Source of the DNA: Clostridiales bacterium
GTDB lineage: Bacteria > Bacillota > Clostridia > Lachnospirales > WQUN01
Assembly: GCA_031271275.1 (NCBI GenBank)
Contig: JAISWA010000160.1
Span: forward strand, 1-5,663
Length of the DNA: 5,663 bases
Reading direction: 5' to 3'
Under the pieces are notes generated by a model. The model was not told the DNA's origin, searched no databases, and saw nothing but the letters and a program-made list of their open reading frames with translations. This document shows positions 5,480 to 5,663 of the stretch, piece by piece (positions within the stretch are counted from its first letter, which is position 1; each line of letters begins with the position of its first letter). A program made the position numbers and the translations under genes.

Positions 5480-5663
5480 TCATTTAATCGGCAGCTCCAC
5501 CGTAAACACGGTAGACTTCCCGTCGCTTTCGGCGTAAATCTTCCCGCCGTGCGCCAACACGATTTCCTTCGCGATGGCAAGCCCAAGCCCCGCGCCCCCC
5601 GTACTGCTTGAGCGCGCGGTGTCAAGCCGGTAAAATTTTTCGAATATGGATTCCAACCTGTCC
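5480..5663 (-). CDS. Sensor histidine kinase, C-terminal end (partial, VanS/PhoR-like)
   Basis: Only the last 60 residues are present; the gene continues past the window edge. They are the end of a HATPase_c domain: the F-box region IFEKFYRLD, then the ATP-lid Gly motif TGGAGLGLAIAKEIV, then HGGKIYAES and a final FTVELPIK strand. These patterns are those of membrane histidine kinases that phosphorylate an OmpR-type response regulator. The Ser-Ser-Ser-Thr-Gly-Gly-Ala-Gly wording is close to VanS-like kinases of Firmicutes. That resemblance alone is not evidence for glycopeptide resistance. The response regulator would be expected just upstream, outside the window. It need not regulate the transporter, because hicAB and an untranslated leader lie between. 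Confidence 0.93.
   Translation of the reverse strand, partial: DRLESIFEKFYRLDTARSSSTGGAGLGLAIAKEIVLAHGGKIYAESDGKSTVFTVELPIK

Overview
The window looks like chromosomal DNA from a Firmicute, probably a clostridial-type bacterium. The support is indirect: strong AGGAGG/GGAGG-type ribosome sites before most genes, a VanS/PhoR-like kinase tail, a HicA/HicB pair of the type common in Firmicutes, and a carbohydrate-type ABC transporter operon with no ATPase gene of its own. The last arrangement is known in Firmicutes that share one MsmX/UgpC-type ATPase among several importers. Genus or species cannot be told from this sequence. Every convincing gene is on the minus strand, so transcription runs from high to low coordinates.

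In transcription order: (1) positions 5663-5480 hold the last 60 residues of a sensor histidine kinase whose N-terminal part lies outside the window. (2) Positions 5440-4957 hold a compact hicA-hicB toxin-antitoxin pair in noticeably AT-rich DNA. (3) Positions 4956-4803 are an untranslated leader with a 15-bp perfect palindrome and, just upstream of the next start codon, a GC-rich stem-loop. (4) Positions 4802-329 are a four-gene ABC importer operon: two paralogous extracellular solute-binding proteins in tandem, then two membrane permeases of MalF/UgpA and MalG/UgpE type. (5) Positions 328-1 contain no convincing gene but hold direct and inverted repeats, including a degenerate duplicate of the sequence at the end of the last permease gene.

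The transporter should work as a unit. The binding proteins capture a solute outside the membrane, probably a sugar or oligosaccharide. The two permeases form the channel, each with an EAA loop for docking an ATPase, and the ATPase must be supplied from elsewhere. The first binding protein has a signal-peptidase-I type leader and no acceptable lipobox. The second is a lipoprotein with a long Ala/Ser/Thr-rich tether. The transported substrate cannot be read from the sequence.

I did not find a clearly new biological system. The points most worth checking are the tandem, differently anchored binding proteins, the structured leader before the operon, a possible 24-codon translationally coupled mini-ORF between the two binding-protein genes, and the repeat-rich region after the operon.
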